From NCBI GenBank assembly GCA_963817015.1, contig CAWFMV010000015.1, positions 1 to 64,000 on the forward strand: a stretch of DNA of 64,000 bases. The letters run 5' to 3'. The stretch comes from VAZQ01 sp963817015 (lineage in GTDB: Bacteria > Pseudomonadota > Alphaproteobacteria > Rhizobiales > Xanthobacteraceae). The notes beneath the pieces are model-generated. The model searched no databases and had not been told where the DNA came from. It saw nothing but the letters and a program-made list of their open reading frames with translations. The translations under genes and the position numbers were made by a program. Of the stretch, positions 1 through 9,470 are shown one piece after another (position 1 is the first letter of the stretch; each line of letters opens with the position of its first letter).

Positions 1-1
1 G

Positions 2-82
2 AACAAGAGACGCGAGACCGCGGTCGATATCGCCATGGCGTCAGGCCACATGACAGTCGCTGAAATGTTGAAGCGGAAGTGA
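2..82 (+). CDS. C-terminal tail of a possible ankyrin-repeat protein (5' end outside window)
   Basis: The first 27 codons are open from the window edge to a TGA at 80-82. The last residues include AVDIAMASGHMTVAEMLKRK, which resembles the final helix pair of an ankyrin repeat (pattern TALDIA..GH..VAELL). Only this tail is visible, so the function cannot be stated. Ankyrin proteins are often accessory, and the neighbouring broken integrase suggests this one may belong to an island. It could also be a chance open frame at the window edge. Confidence 0.35.
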   Translation, partial: NKRRETAVDIAMASGHMTVAEMLKRK

Positions 83-551
83 GGCGTCGCGAACCGGTCT
101 CATGCGAGTGCAAACCTAGTCTTTAGGTTCACAGCGCGGAGATTAGAGATTGGCGACCAGAGACTCGCGAGCGAAATTGGCTTTGACGCGGTCAGAAGAG
201 ACTGCCCATCGCCGCGCTAACCCTCCGGAATGTCGCGCATATTCTCACGACGCGGACCCCCCCCTGAGAGACCGCACTGCTTGGCTGGGGTTCCTGGATA
301 CGTTTAGAACTCTTTGCATTGATCCGACGCAAGAAATTCGGCTGCTGTTTGACTCGATGAGGAGTTCCGAGGAGACACGCTTCTTCTAAGAGCTCAGCAG
401 ATCCTTGACGACGCCTCGGCCTCATATCCGGTAAGATTGTGCCTAATTTGGGGGGATTTCGAGAATGCGGACGAATCGCCCCTTTAAATCAACCATGGGA
501 CAGATGCGGTCCCACTTTCTGCTAAGTCATTGATGCCGCTGAATAGTGGTG
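83..551. other. Stretch without a recognisable gene
   Basis: Short frames exist on both strands (for example 150-389 plus and 192-425 minus), but neither has a family-like composition, a convincing ribosome binding site or a recognisable motif. Base composition is less GC-rich than in the rest of the window. I read it as decayed island DNA. Confidence 0.5.
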
Positions 552-771
552 GTCCGCCCCTGGGCACCAACGTCACGGCAGGCCCTCGCGATCCTCGCGG
601 CGCGTAAACCCTCTGACGGCGCGAGGCCGCTACCTGTTGTCCTATGACGATGACGTGCCGATGTCCGACAACACGCTGAACAAGGCGTTGCGGATCATGG
701 GCTACAATACTCCCCCCAGCGGCGACCATTGCGCGCACGGCTTCCGCTCGACCGCGTCGACCCCGCCCTAG
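552..771 (+). pseudogene. Broken P4-type tyrosine recombinase (phage integrase), C-terminal part
   Basis: Two adjoining frames rebuild the catalytic end of a P4-type integrase. The first (about 552-617) reads SRQALAILAARKP, matching the usual SRQALAIL stretch. The second (601-771) reads TARGRYLL, then MSDNTLNKALRIMGY, then HCAHGFRSTAST, which carries the conserved H-x-x-R of the tyrosine recombinase active site. A one-base frame change separates the halves near 615 and a TAG follows at 769-771, so the catalytic tyrosine is lost. No N-terminal domain is present. Such integrases insert elements at tRNA genes, and a tRNA-like fragment lies about 210 bases downstream. I take this as the relic of an old island rather than a sequencing artefact, because most of the gene is missing. 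Confidence 0.75.
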
Positions 772-978
772 GTCAGCCAGGAACTAGCCTGGCTTGCCGT
801 CACGGCGGTGGCGTTCACGGTCTCCATAAGTTTCGATAATTCGCTTGTGCGCGGCATGCATACCTCACCATTGGTGGGAAACGGCCCGGTTCGTCATTCC
901 GAAACGGTACCTAAGCTATTGATTTTTCTAGCCCCGGTTTGAGGCCAGTTTTTCAGAATGAGTGCTGAAATCGCTGGG
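772..978. other. Non-coding stretch between integrase and tRNA remnants
   Basis: No open frame of note. AT-rich segments (around 905-935) interrupt otherwise GC-rich DNA. No promoter or hairpin is convincing. Confidence 0.4.
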
Positions 979-1027
979 GAAGTAAGTGGTTTTGCACACC
1001 GTTGCGTAACCACTCCGCCACGTGGCC
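979..1027 (-). pseudogene. tRNA-Cys-like 5' half (remnant)
   Basis: On the minus strand from 1027 the sequence begins GGCCACGTGGCGGAGTGGTT. This fits a 7-base acceptor strand, then TG, then a D-arm with AGTGGTTA. It is followed by a cysteine-type anticodon loop GTGCAAA (GCA complementary to 993-995). The 3' side of the anticodon stem (ACCAC against ACGGT) pairs at only three of five positions. No T-arm with GGTTCGA and no matching acceptor 3' strand follow. It therefore looks like the 5' half of a tRNA-Cys gene whose 3' half was lost or replaced. The nearby integrase remnant suggests an old attachment site, although tRNA-integrating elements usually preserve the tRNA 3' end. An intact divergent tRNA is unlikely. 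Confidence 0.4.
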
Positions 1028-1244
1028 ATCGGGAGCGCAGATGCGGGCTATGCGCTGGGCGCATCGGTTCGCCCAGCCGCTATACAGGAGCGATAGTTGG
1101 GGAGCAACGGCTCCCTGTGCCAGCGCGCGACGCTCCCCTGCCAACTCTTGGAGCAATGGTTGCTCGCCGCAATGGCTTGCGCCGGCCGCGACCTTGCCGC
1201 TACAGAGTCGGCGCACTGGTTTCGGCCTTCCCAAGGATTCGCCC

Positions 1245-1898
1245 ATGCTCGATTTTGCCGCTGCACGCCGCATGATGGTCGACTGCCAGGTTCGCACCAG
1301 CGACGTCACTGATCTGCGCCTGATCGCCGCCATGCTGACGGTGCCGCGCGAGCGGTTTGCACCGAAAGAGTCGGCGGAGTTGGCCTATCTCGATGCCGAT
1401 CTGCCGGTCGAGGCGGGGCGGCGACTGATGAAGCCGATGGTGTTGTCCAAGCTCCTGCAGGCGGCCGAGATCGGAGAGACCGACCGCGTCCTCATCGTAG
1501 GTTGCGCCAGCGGCTATTCAGCGGCGGTGATCGAGCATCTTGCACGCTCGGTGGTTGCGCTCGAGGAGGACGCAAAACTCGCGCAACTCGCGAAGGACAA
1601 TCTGCAGGCGCTTGGCGCGCACAACACCACGGTGGTGACCGGCCCGCTGGTCGGGGGCTGGCCCGCTGCCACTCCCTACGATGTGATTCTTCTCGACGGT
1701 GCCGTCGAGGAAGTGCCGCAAGCCCTGCTTCGCCAGCTGACAGATGGTGGGCGCCTGCTCGGCGTGGTCGGCCGACCACCTCTCAGCAAGGCCATGCTGT
1801 TCCGTTCGACGGGCGTCGAATCAAGCAGCCGACTCATTTTCGATGCCACGGCACCGGCGCTGCCTGGCTTTGCCAAGCCCCACGCCTTTGTGTTCTAG
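1245..1898 (+). CDS. Protein-L-isoaspartate O-methyltransferase family protein
   Basis: The protein has 217 residues from the ATG at 1245. Longer upstream starts would run through the tRNA-like fragment and add low-complexity sequence, so I reject them. Family members use S-adenosylmethionine to methylate isoaspartyl residues in aged proteins. A Rossmann-type SAM-binding motif VGCASGYSAAVIEHLA is visible, followed by an acidic residue at the end of strand 2 (VVALEED) and the PYDVILLDGAVEEVP stretch, which matches the I-x-D/T-x-A-x-x-x-x-P motif of PCM proteins. The early part (MVDCQVRTSDVTD) is typical of the short paralogue found upstream of tolC in rhizobia and relatives. A second, canonical pcm lies at 36996. 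Because it is a divergent paralogue, substrate repair activity is not assured. Spacing to tolC is about 230 bases, with no gene between them. Confidence 0.8.
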   Translation: MLDFAAARRMMVDCQVRTSDVTDLRLIAAMLTVPRERFAPKESAELAYLDADLPVEAGRRLMKPMVLSKLLQAAEIGETDRVLIVGCASGYSAAVIEHLARSVVALEEDAKLAQLAKDNLQALGAHNTTVVTGPLVGGWPAATPYDVILLDGAVEEVPQALLRQLTDGGRLLGVVGRPPLSKAMLFRSTGVESSSRLIFDATAPALPGFAKPHAFVF

Positions 1899-2129
1899 GC
1901 ACGGCTCGGGAGTCCGAGCGACGATGTATAATGTTACCATCCACAGTCGGGTGTGACCTAATCGCGCCATTCCCCATCTTTTTGGGGCAATGCGCGGCCC
2001 GTAGGGTTTATCATTTGCTGAATCATTCATATGCTCGAAAACGATATGTGGGATTCTCGCCCGATCCATTAGCGTGATTGCGCGGGCGCTGAGCGACTGA
2101 GAGTGGGGGTCGCGTAGGGGCGGGGCATC

Positions 2130-3536
2130 ATGTTGCAAGGCAGGCGTCGGTATCTCTTTGGACTGCGAGCGAGCGCCGCAGTGGCGGTGTTGCTGTTGGC
2201 AGTCTTGCCGGCCGGCGCAGACACGCTCGAACAAGCTTTGGTGCAGGCCTACCAAAACAATCCGCAGCTCAATGCCCAGCGAGCTTCGGCGCGCGCGACT
2301 GACGAGAACGTGTCCATTGCGCTCGGCGGCTATCGACCGCGCCTGACCGCGACCAGCAGCTTGTCCGAGGTCTATCTCGAAAACGTTGCCAGGGCGGGAA
2401 GCAGCTCGGTCAGAACTGCCGGCGAGAATGCGGTCACGACCTATGGTGCCACCGGCACGCAGACGCTGTTCAACGGCTTTCAGACCGGCAACCGCACGCG
2501 GCAGGCTGAGTCGCAGGTCTTTGCGGCGCGCGAAACGCTGCGCAACACCGAGCAGACCGTTCTCCTGAGCGCGGTCACGGCCTACATGAATCTGCTGCGC
2601 GACGCCGCCGTGCTCGAGCTTCAGCGCAGCAACGTCAATGTGCTCGAAGCGACGCTGCGGCAGACGCGCGACCGCTTCAGCGTCGGCGAGGTGACGCGCA
2701 CCGACGTGGCGCAGGCGGAATCGCGCTTGGCCGCCGGCCGTTCGCAGCTGCTGACGGCGGAATCGAACTACACGACATCGAGGGCGCAGTACCGGCAGGT
2801 GATCGGCGTCGAGGCCGGCAAGCTGACGGCGGCCATGCCGGTCGACCGGTTCTCGCCGCGCACGCTCGATGGGGCGCGGTCGCGCGCGGCCACCGAGCAT
2901 CCGACCATCACGATCGCCAACTACAACGTCGATGTCGCGGTCTTCCAGGTGAAGATTGCAGAAGGTGCGCTCTACCCGACGCTGCCGCTGCAAGGCAGCG
3001 TCAACAAGACGTTCGGCTCCACCACCAACCTCAACACCTTGCAGAACCTCTCGGCCTCGATCGGCGGGCAGCTGTCGGTGCCGATCTATCAGGGCGGGCA
3101 GGAATACGCGACCATACGCCAGGCCAAGGAAACGCTCGGACAGCGGCGGCTCGATCTCGATACGGCGCGCGACCAGGTGCAGTCCAACGTCACGCAGGCC
3201 TGGGGGCAGCTGTAGGCCGCCAAGGCGCAGATCGAATCGACAACCGCGCAGGTCAATGCGGCCGAGATTGCGCTCAACGGCGTGCGCGAGGAAGCGCGCG
3301 TCGGTCAGCGCACCACGCTCGACGTGCTCAATGCGCAGCAGGATCTGGTCAACGCCCGCGTGGCGCTCGTCACCGCGCAGCGCGACCGTGTCGTGGCGTC
3401 CTACACGGTGTTGGCGGCGATCGGCGCATTCTCGCCGCAAGTGCTCGGGCTCAAGGTCCAAAGTTACGACCCGGTGACGCATTATCATCAGGTCCGCGAC
3501 AGTTGGGCTGGTGTTCGCACGCCTGACGGGCGTTGA
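2130..3536 (+). CDS. tolC: TolC-family outer membrane efflux channel (in-frame amber at 3213)
   Basis: This would be the outer membrane channel of type I secretion and tripartite efflux systems. The N-terminus (MLQGRRRYLFG, then a hydrophobic run to LPAGA) is a signal peptide. The mature part starts DTLEQALVQAYQNNPQLNAQ, the classic TolC opening, and carries the long coiled-coil repeats (ARETLRNTEQTVLLSAVTAY; RDRFSVGEVTRTDVAQAESR). A TAG at 3213-3215 interrupts the frame after WGQL. The same frame continues directly with AAKAQIES, then VGQRTTLDVLNAQQDLVNAR, to the stop at 3536. That restores a length of about 468 residues, normal for the family. One base change would explain the stop (a Gln or Glu codon expected), so I treat it as a probable base error, though a true nonsense mutation is possible. 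It may serve the RND pump at 18981-23273. Confidence 0.85.
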
Positions 3537-3702
3537 TGCAAACGGCTGTTGCCAGACACCACAAATCCTTGCGTTCACACTTCGACTTGCCATACTGGTT
3601 CGGCCCGCGAGTTGGCAGCGTGGCTGATTCGATTCCAGTATGATTCGATTCGAGTGAGAGATTGGAATTTCGGCCGGGCGGGCCGAAGTTGGGGGTGCGG
3701 CA

Positions 3703-4290
3703 ATGACTCAGCCTGCAAAGGCGCAAGAACCGTCGATGGAGGAGATTCTCGCCTCCATTCGCCGGATCATCGCCGACGACGACGCCGGCAAAAGCCCACC
3801 GAAGGCCGCGAATCCGATGCCGCCGCCGCCGCCGCCCATGGCGCCGCCGCGGCCCGCGCCGCCACGTCCGGTTGCCGCCGCTCCGCCGCCGGTGGAGTCG
3901 GTCATGCCGCAGGACGATCTGGAATCGATGCTGGGGGATGCCGACAAGGCTTCGGAGAATTCCGACGCGGACGTGCTTGACCTCACCGAGGCCATGACCG
4001 CGGAAATGCCCGAGCCGGCGCCGAGTCCGATGCCGGAAATGTCCGAGTTGCACCATGAGCCGGTTCCCGAGCAACGTCCGCTGATCTCGAACTCGACCAG
4101 CGCGGCGGTCAATTCCGCGTTCAACACGCTCGCCCACACCGTGCTGGTTCAGAATGCTCGCACGCTCGAGGATCTGGTGCGCGAGATGCTGCGGCCGCTG
4201 CTCAAGACTTGGCTCGACGACAATCTGCCGGGCCTGGTCGAGCGTCTGGTGCGCGCCGAGATCGAGCGCGTCTCGCGCGGTCGCAACTGA
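3703..4290 (+). CDS. popZ: PopZ-like polar organising protein (DUF2497)
   Basis: The protein has 195 residues and the three-part layout of PopZ. A short N-terminal helix carries EPSMEEILASIRRIIADDD (about residues 8-28). A middle region rich in proline and acidic residues (about 30-115) is probably disordered. The C-terminal helices hold ARTLEDLVREMLRPLLKTWL and the end NLPGLVERLVRAEIERVSR. In Caulobacter PopZ self-assembles at the cell pole and anchors centromere-binding ParB; the N-terminal helix binds partners and the C-terminal helices oligomerise. Cytoplasmic. The neighbours (tolC before, valS after) match the usual order in Hyphomicrobiales. The start at 3703 is the only ATG just before the conserved N-terminal helix. 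Polar organising function is inferred from the family. Confidence 0.85.
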   Translation: MTQPAKAQEPSMEEILASIRRIIADDDAGKSPPKAANPMPPPPPPMAPPRPAPPRPVAAAPPPVESVMPQDDLESMLGDADKASENSDADVLDLTEAMTAEMPEPAPSPMPEMSELHHEPVPEQRPLISNSTSAAVNSAFNTLAHTVLVQNARTLEDLVREMLRPLLKTWLDDNLPGLVERLVRAEIERVSRGRN

Positions 4291-4297
4291 TCGCTGA

Positions 4298-5542
4298 CTA
4301 TGATCTGTTCGCCGAGAAGTTCCCGGCGTGCTCGAGCTTGCGGGCGAACCAGAGCGCGAGCACCGGCAGCACGATCGCGGTCACGGCAAACAGCGGCACC
4401 GCGCCGAAGCGATCGAAGATGACGGCGCCCACGGCGACGCCGGCGGTCTGCCCGAGATAGATGGCCGACGAGAAGATCGCGACCGCGGTGCCGCGCGCTT
4501 GCGGCGTCATCTGCGTGGCGTTGGTCTGCAGCGTGTTGTGCAGCGCATAGAAGCCGAGCCCGATCATCGTCACCGCGATCGGCGCAAGCCACCAGGCGGC
4601 GCCGACCGCGAGCATCAGATAGGCGATGCCGCACAGCAGCGCCGCCGCCGATGGCGAGGCCGCGCTGTCCGAACCGGTTGACGAGCTGCTGGACGCTGGC
4701 CGGTGTAGATGAGCCCGCCGATCGCGAAGGTGCCGACGATCAGCCCGACCGCCGTGAAGCCCAGGCCGAAGCGCTGGTTCAGATCGGCGCCCACATAGGC
4801 GAAGGCGCCCCAGCCGAACGCGGCCTCGATCAGGACTGCGAAGATCACGATGCGGGCCCAGCGATTGGAGAGCACGGCCACGTAGTCGGCGACGAAGCCG
4901 CGCGAGGTCTCCTCCGGTCGCGTCGGGGCGCGCGTCCGCGGGTTGGTGAAGAGCTCGAAGATCAGCCCGACGGTCGCAAGCGCGAACAGGGCGCCGAGGA
5001 TGAAGAAGACATTGCGCCAGCCGAACAGGTCGCCGAGCACGCCGCCCGCGGCCTGGCCGAAGAGCTGGCCGAAGATCTGGCCCGAGAGGTAGCGGCCGAG
5101 CACCGGCTGGCGGCGCTCGTAGGGCGTGACGTCGCCCACATAGGCCATCGAGAGCGGAATGACCCAGCCGGCGGTGGCGCCCGCCAGAAGCCGGGCGACC
5201 GCGAGCTCGGTAAGCGAGTTGCGCAAGCCCGCAGAGCATCACCAGGATGGAGGAGGCGAGCGACATGACCGTGACGGTGAGGTATTTGCCGAAGCGGTCG
5301 CCGACCGGGCCGATCAGGAGCTGGATCGAGCCGTGGGCGACCGCATAGGCGGTCACGACCATCGCGGCGGCGCCCACGGTGGTGCCGAAGTCGGCGGCGA
5401 TCTGCGGCAGGAGCGAGTCGGTGACCCGCACCTGGGCCTGGCTCGCAAAGCCCGCCACCGCCAGCAGCACGATCGAGCGGGTCGGGGTGCGGGTGTCGGC
5501 GGGGCAGTCACGAGGGGGGAGTGCTCTGTTGCGGCGGGCCAA
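4298..5542 (-). CDS. MFS transporter, DHA1-like (three frame changes)
   Basis: A major facilitator of about 12 membrane helices, read from right to left. Helix 1 contains IVLLAVAGFASQAQVRVTDS, followed by LLPQIAADFGTTVGAAAMVV and the motif-A-like GPVGDRFGKY. The protein then continues in a second frame (about 5225 down to 4700: LTELAVARLLAGATAGWVIP, GWRNVFFILGALFAL), in a third frame (about 4695-4640: QLVNRFGQRGLAIGGG) and back in the first to the stop at 4298 (LCGIAYLMLAVGAAWWL, GRFGAVPLFAVT-like end). Each frame change is one base, and family similarity resumes at once, so this is probably one real gene. The substrate is unknown; DHA1 members export drugs or take up small metabolites. No ATG fits: a TTG at 5542 is the nearest start, and the repeat-rich DNA further upstream should not be counted as coding. 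It converges on popZ and diverges from valS. Confidence 0.75.
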   Translation of the reverse strand: MARRNRALPPRDCPADTRTPTRSIVLLAVAGFASQAQVRVTDSLLPQIAADFGTTVGAAAMVVTAYAVAHGSIQLLIGPVGDRFGKYLTVTVMSLASSILVMLCGLAQLAYRARGRPASGGRHRRLGHSALDGLCGRRHALRAPPAGARPLPLGPDLRPALRPGRGRRARRPVRLAQCLLHPRRPVRACDRRADLRALHQPADARPDATGGDLARLRRRLRGRALQSLGPHRDLRSPDRGRVRLGRLRLCGRRSEPALRPGLHGGRADRRHLRDRRAHLHRPASSSSSTGSDSAASPSAAALLCGIAYLMLAVGAAWWLAPIAVTMIGLGFYALHNTLQTNATQMTPQARGTAVAIFSSAIYLGQTAGVAVGAVIFDRFGAVPLFAVTAIVLPVLALWFARKLEHAGNFSANRS

Positions 5543-5590
5543 GTGGACGGGCCAAGTGACGGGCAGTGCGACGGGCCAAGTGCGACGGGC
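5533..5590. repeat. Three copies of GGGCCAAGTG in the MFS/valS divergent region
   Basis: GGGCCAAGTG occurs at 5536-5545, 5549-5558 and 5573-5582. Two of the copies extend to GACGGGCCAAGTG (5546-5558 and 5570-5582). Spacings are 13 and 24 bases. The repeats lie just before the MFS start and about 70 bases before valS. They could be operator-like sites or a slipped-strand expansion. Confidence 0.6.
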
Positions 5591-5650
5591 GTTGACAGAA
5601 GGGGAAGTGCGGGGGCTTTTTAGCGCGCCACCACCCGAAACCGAAACGCA

Positions 5651-8486
5651 ATGATCGACAAGACCTACCAGCCCGCCGACGTCGAAGGCCGCATCTACGC
5701 CTCCTGGGAGGCGGCGGGCGCCTTCCGCGCCGGCCGGCCCGAGCGGCAAGGCGGCCGAGCCCTATTGCATCGTGATCCCGCCGCCCAACGTCACCGGCTC
5801 GCTCCATATGGGGCACGCGCTCAACAACACGCTGCAGGACATCCTGTGCCGCTTCGAGCGCATGCGCGGCCGCGACGTGCTCTGGCAGCCGGGCACCGAT
5901 CATGCCGGCATCGCCACCCAGATGGTGGTCGAGCGCCAGCTGATGGAGCGGCAGGAGCCGGGCCGGCGCGCGCTCGGGCGCGAGAAGTTCCTGGAGAAGG
6001 TCTGGGCCTGGAAGGCGGAGTCGGGCGGCACCATCATCAATCAGCTCAAGCGGCTCGGCGCTTCCTGCGACTGGTCGCGCGAGCGCTTCACCATGGACGA
6101 GGGGCTCTCGCGCGCCGTCCTCAAGGTGTTCGTCGAGCTCTATCGCGCCGGCCTGATCTACAAGGACAAGCGGCTGGTCAACTGGGACCCGAAGCTGCTG
6201 ACCGCGATCTCCGATCTCGAAGTGCAGCAGGTCGAGGTCGAAGGGCCATCTCTGGCACTTCCGCTATCCGATCGAGGGGCTGCCCGACACGTTCATCACG
6301 GTCGCGACCACGCGGCCGGAGACCATGCTGGGCGACACCGCGGTCGCGGTGCATCCGGACGATCCGCGCTACCGCAAGCTGGTCGGCAGGCTCGCGATCC
6401 TGCCGCTGGTCGGCCGCCGCATCCCGATCGTCGCCGACGAATATTCCGATCCCGAGAAGGGCACCGGCGCGGTCAAGATCACGCCGGCGCACGACTTCAA
6501 CGACTTCGAGGTCGGCCGCCGCCACAATCTGCCGCTGATCAACGTGCTCGATCTCGAAGCCAATCTCAATCTCGAGAACAACGACGCGTTCCTCGAGGGC
6601 CTCGATCCGCTGTCGCCCGAGCTGGTCGAGACGCTGGCGCTGCACGGCATCGACCGCTTCGTGGCGCGCAAGCAGATCGTCGCGCGCATGGAGGCGCTCG
6701 GTCTGCTCGCCAAGATCGAGCCGCACACCCACATGGTGCCGCACGGCGATCGCTCCGGCGTGGTGATCGAGCCCTACCTGACCGACCAATGGTACGTCGA
6801 CGCCAAGACCCTGGCGCAGCCGGCGATCGCGGCGGTGCGCGAGGGCCGCACCACGTTCGTGCCCAAACACTGGGAGGCGACCTATTTCAACTGGATGGAA
6901 AACATCCAGCCCTGGTGCATCTCGCGCCAGCTCTGGTGGGGCCATCAAATTCCGGCCTGGTACGGCTGGGCGCTCGACGGCGGCTCGCTTTCGATTGCCA
7001 AGATGAAGATCTTCGTCGCCGAAAGCGAAGCCGAGGCGCTGGCGCAGGCGCGCGATTACTACAAGCGCGAGGTCGAGCTGGTCGGCACGCTCGACGAGAG
7101 CCTCGGGCGCGTCGGTCTGGGCGGCAACGCCTGCCCGAGAAGATCCCGGTCTGGCGCGACGAGGACGTGCTCGACACCTGGTTCTCGTCGGCGCTGTGGC
7201 CGTTCTCGACGCTCGGCTGGCCCGACCAGACGCCCGAGCTCAAGCGCTACTATCCGACCAATGTGCTGGTGACCGGCTTCGACATCATCTTCTTCTGGGT
7301 CGCCCGCATGATGATGATGGGCCTGCACTTCATGAAGGAGGTGCCGTTCCACACCGTCTACATCCACGCGCTGGTGCGCGACGAGCGCGGCGCCAAGATG
7401 TCGAAGTCGAAGGGCAACGTCATCGATCCGCTCGGCCTGATCGACGAGTACGGCGCCGACGCGCTGCGCTTCACGCTCGCCGCCATGGCGGCGCAGGGCC
7501 GCGACATCAAGCTCTCGACGCAGCGCGTCGAGGGCTATCGCAATTTCGCGACCAAGCTCTGGAACGCGGCGCGCTTTGCCGAGATGAACGACTGCGTGAC
7601 CGTGCCGGCTTCGATCCGGCCTCCGCCAAGGAGACGCTCAACCGCTGGATCGCGCACGAGACGCAGAAGGCCTGCCGCGAGGTCACCGAGGCGATCGAGG
7701 CCTACCGCTTCAACGAGGCGGCCGAGGCGGTCTATCGCTTCGTCTGGAACATCTACTGCGACTGGTATCTGGAGCTCGCCAAGCCGATCCTGACGGGCGG
7801 CGGCGCCGGTGCGAACGCCGAGACGCGGGCGATGACCGCCTGGGTGCGCGACGAGATCCTCAAGCTGCTGCACCCGTTCATGCCGTTCATCACCGAGGAG
7901 CTGTGGCGCGTCACCGCGGAGGAGGGGCCGAAGCGCGCCTCGCTGCTGGCGCTGACGCCGTGGCCCGCGCATGACGCGCTGTCGGCCGACGATGCCGAAG
8001 CCGAGATCGGCTGGGTGATCGACCTCGTCACCGCGATCCGTTCGTTGCGCGCGGAGATGAACATCACGATGGCGACCGAGATGCCGCTGGTGCTGGTCGG
8101 CGTGTCGGCCGAGACCGACGCCCGCGCCGGGCGCTGGGCCGACGTGATCAGGCGGCTGGCGCGGCTGTCCGGCTGTCGGTGGCGCCGACGGCGCCGCCGG
8201 CGCGGTGCAGCTCGTCGTGCGCGGCGAGGTGGCGGCGCTGCCGCTCAAGGGCGTGATCGACTTCGCCGCCGAGGAAGCGCGGCTCGACAAGGAGATGGCG
8301 CGCGCGGTGACCGACATCGCGCGCGTCGACGCCAAGCTCGCCAATCAAGACTTCATGCGCAACGCGCCGGAGGAGGTGGTCGAGGGCGAGCGCGAGAAGC
8401 GCGAGGAGGCCGAAGGCCGGCGCAAGAAGCTCGAAGAGGCCTTGGAGCGGCTGCGTGGCGCGGCCAATCCCGGCCCATCGTCTTGA
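5651..8486 (+). CDS. valS: Valine--tRNA ligase (five frame changes)
   Basis: Class I aminoacyl-tRNA synthetase that charges tRNA-Val and edits threonine mischarging. The whole protein (about 945 residues, normal length) can be rebuilt from five switches of frame. MIDKTYQPADVEGRIYASWE starts at 5651. After a shift near 5750 comes PPPNVTGSLHMGHALNNTLQ with the HIGH-like HMGH. After one near 6245 comes the CP1 editing domain (TGAVKITPAHDFNDFEVG). After one near 7125 come VWRDEDVLDTWFSSALWPFS and the KMSKS motif AKMSKSKGNV. After one near 7620 comes the anticodon-binding domain (LNRWI, FMPFITEELWRVT). After one near 8175 comes the C-terminal coiled coil (EEARLDKEMARAVTDIARVD) to 8486. An essential single-copy gene cannot carry five real frameshifts, so these are almost certainly sequencing indels. 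Confidence 0.95.
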
Positions 8487-8730
8487 TCCGGTTGGCTTTC
8501 GCTTGCGGTCGGGTGCAAGTCATGTGTCCGGCCTGTTTGTGCGGCGCTCCTTGCCGCTGGCCCTGATGTAATCCGCAGATCGGGTCCCTATCATTCACTC
8601 GCGCTCAAGAGCGCTTGACCCAGTAGCGAGTTCTCCCGATCCCCGGTCCAACCGGTTCGCATCAAGCCATCATCACCCTCGACGTTCTTGTACGCGCTCG
8701 ACGTAGCTTTAATTCCCAATGCCAAGCCTT

Positions 8731-9360
8731 TCAGGCGGCTGCTGCGACGGCGGCGCTGCTTGAGCGTGTCGGTGCCCGATAGGTCTCGCCCTTGGCCAGC
8801 ACTGCCCAGGCGATCCGTGCCATCTTGTTGGCCAGCGCCACCGCGACCACCTTGGCCGGCCGACGACCCAGCAGTTCGATCACCCAGGGATACTTGTCCG
8901 GCCGCATCGAGCGGTTCTGACGATGGAGATTGCACCGACGACGAGTAGTCGTCGCAGATAGCGATCGCCTTGCTTGGAAATCGAGCCGAGGCGTTCCTTT
9001 CCGCCTGTAGAATTCTGCCGCGGCACCAATCCGATCCAGGCTGCGAACTCGCGTCCGGTCTTGAACGCCTTTGGATCGGTCATCGTCGCTACGACAGCCG
9101 TGGACAGGATCACGCCGAAGCCTGGAATGGCATCGAGCCGTTTGCTGTCCGCGTTGGCGCGATGGGCTTGAGTGATGCGCTTGTCGAGACATTGATCTGG
9201 GTCTGCACCGCGTGCAGTTGCGCGACGATCGCGTGGCAGGCAAAGCGTGCGTTACTCGGCAGCCGCTCATCGCTGCTCTCCGTCACGGCCGTAACCAGCT
9301 GCTGCAGTCTTCACGCTTCGCTGCCACCAGCCGAGCTCGGCAGTGCACGAAGTGCGTTGA
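8731..9360 (-). mobile_element. Truncated, frameshifted IS110/IS1111-family transposase
   Basis: The minus strand encodes the C-terminal two thirds of an IS110/IS1111-type transposase. LDKRITQAHRANADSKRLDA and IPGFGVILSTAVVATMTDPK lead into the very conserved FAAWIGLVPRQNSTGGKERL and GDRYLRRLLVVGA. After a frame change near 8925 comes GRRPAKVVAVALANKMARIA, then WAVLAKGETYR, to the stop at 8731. The upstream third with the RuvC-like DEDD residues is absent: similarity ends near 9360. Several internal frame changes are present, one near 9115-9120. No terminal repeats or target duplication were found, so exact element ends are unknown. The element is inactive as it stands. It separates valS from the downstream catabolic-type cluster. 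Confidence 0.8.
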
Positions 9361-9470
9361 TCAGTTCGCGCGGATCAGCAGATCGCGTCGGTGCAGCATC
9401 AGCGCGCTCTGCGCCGCGGCACCCGCTTTCGCGGGGAGCGCGGCCCCGGAATGACGAGTGGAGGAAATCT

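Noticed and set aside
2130..3536. Programmed read-through or special amino acid at the tolC amber
   Set aside because: TolC proteins are not known to use this. No structural element follows the TAG, and the window has many likely base errors.
1821..3593. 590-codon open frame on the minus strand
   Set aside because: It lies antisense to tolC, is arginine/glycine-rich without motifs, and arises from GC-rich codon bias on the opposite strand.
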